Position numbers and translations under genes: made by a program. Shown piece by piece: positions 61,216 to 64,000 of a stretch of DNA of 64,000 nucleotides. Source of the DNA: Sphingomonadales bacterium (GTDB lineage Bacteria; Bacteroidota; Bacteroidia; Chitinophagales; Chitinophagaceae); the NCBI GenBank assembly GCA_016872155.1, contig VHBB01000003.1, positions 124,001-188,000 of the forward strand. The letters run 5' to 3'. The notes under the pieces were generated by a model that saw only the letters and a list, made by a program, of their open reading frames with translations, made no database searches and had not been told where the DNA came from. Numbering within the stretch: the stretch's first letter is position 1; every line of letters begins with the position of its first letter.

Positions 61216-62197
61216 ATCTTTTTTGATGGTTTTTGCAAACTCGGCACTGCTGGGGAGCCTACTACTTGCTAGCCCCGTTTTTTTGAGTGCACAACAACGC
61301 ATCTTTTCGAAGCGGCTGGGCCCGACAGCGCAACAACAACTGCTAGCAAAAGAAGATACCCTTAAAGAATATGCCGAGTACCTGATTACCGATAGCTTAC
61401 CCGAAGACCGCATGATCGCTGATAGTGTTTTTACCAAGACGCTGGTTAGAGCCCTTCGGATCAACCATTCCTTTTGGTTTCCCTTTGATTCGGTAAAGGG
61501 AATTTCGTGTCGCTACGCACCCGACTCGAGCTTTCGGATTATTACCTGGAATCTGCAGTTCGATGATTATTACTGCCGACAAAAAGGAGCCATACAGCTC
61601 CGTACAGAAAATGGCTCTTTATCGCTTTACCCGCTAAGAGATGTATCGGAGTTTACCGATCATCCCGAAGATTCACTACGAACGGCCAGCCAGTGGATCG
61701 GTGCGCTTTATTACAATATCATAGTAACTCGCTACCAAAATAAAAATTATTATACCCTGTTTGGCTTCGATCCCAACAATGCCAGAAGCAACATAAAATG
61801 GCTGGAGGTATTACAGTTCAACAGTAAAGGAGAGCCCTTGTTTGGAGGTCCTCTTTTTAGTTACGAAAAAGACAGCGTTCCTACCCCGCCTCGCCATCGT
61901 GTACCATTAGAATTCAAAAAAGGAGCCCGGGTGCTGATGGATTACATTGCAGAGCTAGACATGATACTTATCGATCACTTGATCTCAGAAAATAACGATC
62001 CCGACAGCAAGTACACCTACATTCCCGACGGCGATCAAGAAGGATTTAAATGGGTCGATGGCAAATGGGTCCACATTAACAAGGTCTTTACGCTGCAGTT
62101 GCAAGACGGACAGGCTCCGAGGGAGCAACCTTTGTTCGACAAGCCAAAGCCGCCTGCCAAGTTACCGGCCCAACGGCCCACGAAAGGAAAAGGATAG
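61205..62197 (+). CDS. Secreted protein of unknown function
   Basis: A 330-aa exported protein. The signal peptide (SFLMVFANSALLGSLLLASPVFLSAQ) is followed by a soluble region with FWFPFDSVKGISCRYAPDSSFRIITWNLQFDDYYCRQ, YYTLFGFDPNNARSNIKWLEVL and DYIAELDMILIDHLIS. The C-terminus is proline- and lysine-rich. The family seems conserved in Chitinophagaceae but has no known function. It overlaps the GT4 gene by 11 bases and so belongs to the same transcript; it ends 18 bases from lepA. Confidence 0.8.
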   Translation: MPARSFLMVFANSALLGSLLLASPVFLSAQQRIFSKRLGPTAQQQLLAKEDTLKEYAEYLITDSLPEDRMIADSVFTKTLVRALRINHSFWFPFDSVKGISCRYAPDSSFRIITWNLQFDDYYCRQKGAIQLRTENGSLSLYPLRDVSEFTDHPEDSLRTASQWIGALYYNIIVTRYQNKNYYTLFGFDPNNARSNIKWLEVLQFNSKGEPLFGGPLFSYEKDSVPTPPRHRVPLEFKKGARVLMDYIAELDMILIDHLISENNDPDSKYTYIPDGDQEGFKWVDGKWVHINKVFTLQLQDGQAPREQPLFDKPKPPAKLPAQRPTKGKG

Positions 62198-62215
62198 TAG
62201 CTGATAAACGGCGAC

Positions 62216-64000
62216 CTACTCGTCTAATTTAAGCACGGCTAAAAAGGCCTCTTGCGGAACTTCTACATTGCCGATCTGGCGCATTCTCTTTTTACCCTCT
62301 TTTTGCTTTTCGAGTAGTTTTCGCTTACGACTAATGTCACCACCATAACATTTGGCGGTTACATCTTTTCGCATAGCCGATATATTTTCTCGAGCCACCA
62401 CTTTGGCTCCAATGGCTGCTTGAATGGCGATCTGAAATTGTTGACGAGGCAGTAGTTCCTTTAACTTCTCACAAAGCTTGCGACCAAACTCTTGGGCCCG
62501 ACTGCGGTGAATAAGGGCAGAAAGGGCATCGACCTTATCGCCATTGAGTAAAATATCCATCTTTACGATATCGCTCTCTCTGTACCCAATAGGATGATAA
62601 TCGAACGAGGCATATCCACGCGTTTGCGATTTGAGCTTATCGTAAAAATCAAAAACGATCTCAGTAAGGGGCATCTCAAAGATCAATTCGACGCGGGTGG
62701 GTGTTAGATAGCTTTGATTGATCAAAATACCACGTTTACCCAAACAAAGGGTCATGATATTCCCTATGTAATCGGGCTTGGTAATAATCTGGGCCTTAAT
62801 AAAGGGCTCATCGATATGATCGGTCTTGACCGGATCGGGAAACTCGGTGGGGTTATTGACGATCACGATTTCGCCTTTGGTAGTGGTAGCAATGAAACTA
62901 ACGTTGGGCACCGTAGTAATAACGGTCTGGTTAAACTCCCTTTCTAGGCGCTCCTGAATAATTTCCATATGGAGCATCCCCAAAAACCCGCAGCGAAAAC
63001 CAAAGCCCAGCGCCTGCGAGGTCTCGAGTTCGAAGGTGAGGGAAGCATCATTGAGCTGTAATTTATCCATACAGTCTCTGAGCTCTTCGAATTCATCAGT
63101 GTTGACCGGAAATATGCCGGCAAATACCATTGGCTTTACCTCTTCGAACCCTTTGATCTGTTCGGGATTGGGGTTGGTGGCCAGCGTAATGGTATCCCCC
63201 ACTTTTACTTCTTTGGCATTTTTGATACCGGTTATAATATACCCTACATCACCTGTAGACACCTGACCTTTCTCGGTCATCTTTAACTTGAGAATACCGA
63301 CCTCGTCGGCCCCGTATTCTTGGCCGGTAGAAACGAACTTGACCTTATCGCCTTTTTTGATGCTCCCATTTATAATACGGTAATACACAATAATGCCACG
63401 AAACGAATTGAAAACCGAGTCGAAGATGAGCGCCTGTAACGGAGCATGTGGATTGCCGGTCGGAGCAGGAATACGCTGCACAATCGCCTCTAAAACCTTG
63501 TCTACCCCCAGCCCGGTTCTGCCGCTGGCATGCAAGATATCTTCGCGCTTGCAACCGATCAGATCGACGATCTGGTCCTCGACCTCTTCGATCATGGCCC
63601 CGTCCATATCGATCTTATTAATGACAGGAATAATCTCTAAATTATTTTCAATAGCCAGGTATAAGTTGCTGATTGTCTGGGCTTGAATACCTTGAGTGGC
63701 ATCTACTAAAAGAAGACAGCCCTCGCAGGCGGCCAGCGCTCGGCTTACCTCGTAGCTAAAGTCGACGTGCCCCGGTGTGTCGATCAAATTCAAGATATAT
63801 TCCTGCCCGTTTTGGTGGCGATAATTGATCTGTATGGCATGACTCTTGATCGTGATCCCCTTTTCGCGCTCCAGGTCCATATCGTCGAGTACCTGGTCCA
63901 TCATGTCTCGCTCACTAATGGTATTGGTGGCTTGCAACAGACGATCTGCCAGGGTTGACTTACCGTGGTCAATATGAGCAATGATGCAAAAATTTCTGAT
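62216..64000 (-). CDS. lepA: Elongation factor 4 (LepA), 5'-truncated
   Basis: Ribosome-associated GTPase that promotes back-translocation or helps ribosome assembly. The minus-strand frame is open to the window end; the first codons visible encode [21 protein letters not shown], so only about three residues are missing. G-motifs: P-loop [17 protein letters not shown] (G3) and NKID (G4). The LepA-specific C-terminal domain ([25 protein letters not shown], then the end KLDE) is complete. About 595 codons are visible, the normal length. Confidence 0.97.
   Translation of the reverse strand: MRNFCIIAHIDHGKSTLADRLLQATNTISERDMMDQVLDDMDLEREKGITIKSHAIQINYRHQNGQEYILNLIDTPGHVDFSYEVSRALAACEGCLLLVDATQGIQAQTISNLYLAIENNLEIIPVINKIDMDGAMIEEVEDQIVDLIGCKREDILHASGRTGLGVDKVLEAIVQRIPAPTGNPHAPLQALIFDSVFNSFRGIIVYYRIINGSIKKGDKVKFVSTGQEYGADEVGILKLKMTEKGQVSTGDVGYIITGIKNAKEVKVGDTITLATNPNPEQIKGFEEVKPMVFAGIFPVNTDEFEELRDCMDKLQLNDASLTFELETSQALGFGFRCGFLGMLHMEIIQERLEREFNQTVITTVPNVSFIATTTKGEIVIVNNPTEFPDPVKTDHIDEPFIKAQIITKPDYIGNIMTLCLGKRGILINQSYLTPTRVELIFEMPLTEIVFDFYDKLKSQTRGYASFDYHPIGYRESDIVKMDILLNGDKVDALSALIHRSRAQEFGRKLCEKLKELLPRQQFQIAIQAAIGAKVVARENISAMRKDVTAKCYGGDISRKRKLLEKQKEGKKRMRQIGNVEVPQEAFLAVLKLDE

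Noticed and set aside
58644-62197. Surface polysaccharide biosynthesis locus
   Set aside because: Only two glycosyltransferases are present; there is no flippase, polymerase, chain-length regulator or nucleotide-sugar gene nearby.
1-64000. Mobile elements, prophage, CRISPR array, toxin-antitoxin or restriction genes
   Set aside because: No transposase, integrase, phage structural gene, regularly spaced repeat, Cas gene or methylase was found on either strand. The two tRNAs show no attached partial copies.

Overview
The window looks like a chromosomal segment of a Bacteroidota bacterium, most likely a member of Chitinophagales / Chitinophagaceae from water or another lit habitat. The evidence is as follows: a fumarate-reductase-type succinate dehydrogenase in C-A-B order; several TonB-linked outer-membrane barrels with carboxypeptidase-like N-terminal domains; Bacteroidota-only families (DUF4199, DUF5686, 4Fe-4S dicluster plus CCG proteins); few Shine-Dalgarno sites; and many copies of the Bacteroidota -7 promoter box TAnnTTTG. 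Coding density is very high. No insertion sequence, phage gene or CRISPR array is visible. The assignment below family level is inference.

Layout. 1-6.8 kb: end of ychF, sdhCAB, a conserved unknown gene, murQ and a sugar kinase (cell-wall recycling). 6.8-13.0 kb: two S41 proteases flanking cystathionine beta-synthase and class II aldolase. 13.1-17.7 kb: tRNA-His, DUF445, an outer-membrane barrel and a glycosyltransferase. 17.7-22.4 kb: ftsE, purM, ribF, a lipoprotein and holA. 22.5-26.5 kb: a coiled-coil membrane protein and a large TonB receptor. 26.6-36.4 kb: purC, trhO, then a minus-strand operon of phosphohexomutase, pcm, penicillin-acylase-like hydrolase, a small membrane protein and DUF5686. 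36.5-42 kb: DUF2279, an iron-sulfur protein pair interrupted by a LysE exporter and an ATP-grasp gene, and a small conserved gene. 41.9-50.7 kb: a second barrel, then the envelope operon miaB, sigma-54 activator, lptE, unknown, secG, followed by mltG and yihY. 50.7-54.4 kb: trmH, nagA, then a microbial rhodopsin and its retinal-making oxygenase blh. 54.4-64 kb: a DUF4177-like gene, Sua5, a half-size MFS protein, an NTF2-like gene, tRNA-Pro, a dihydroorotase-like protein lacking most metal ligands, two glycosyltransferases with DUF4199, an unknown gene and lepA (cut by the window end).

The main point of interest is the rhodopsin/blh pair. The rhodopsin has the D-T-E signature of an outward proton pump, methionine at the colour-tuning position, and glycine at the helix-E position that in xanthorhodopsin opens the window for a carotenoid antenna. 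A strong terminator hairpin separates it from blh, so retinal synthesis is probably expressed by read-through. Together with succinate dehydrogenase this would let the cell add light-driven proton motive force to respiration.

Other patterns are genome-style signals: TAnnTTTG boxes lying only 4-7 bases before several start codons (near-leaderless mRNAs), leader hairpins before both tRNAs, and tail-to-tail gene overlaps at five of twelve convergent junctions.
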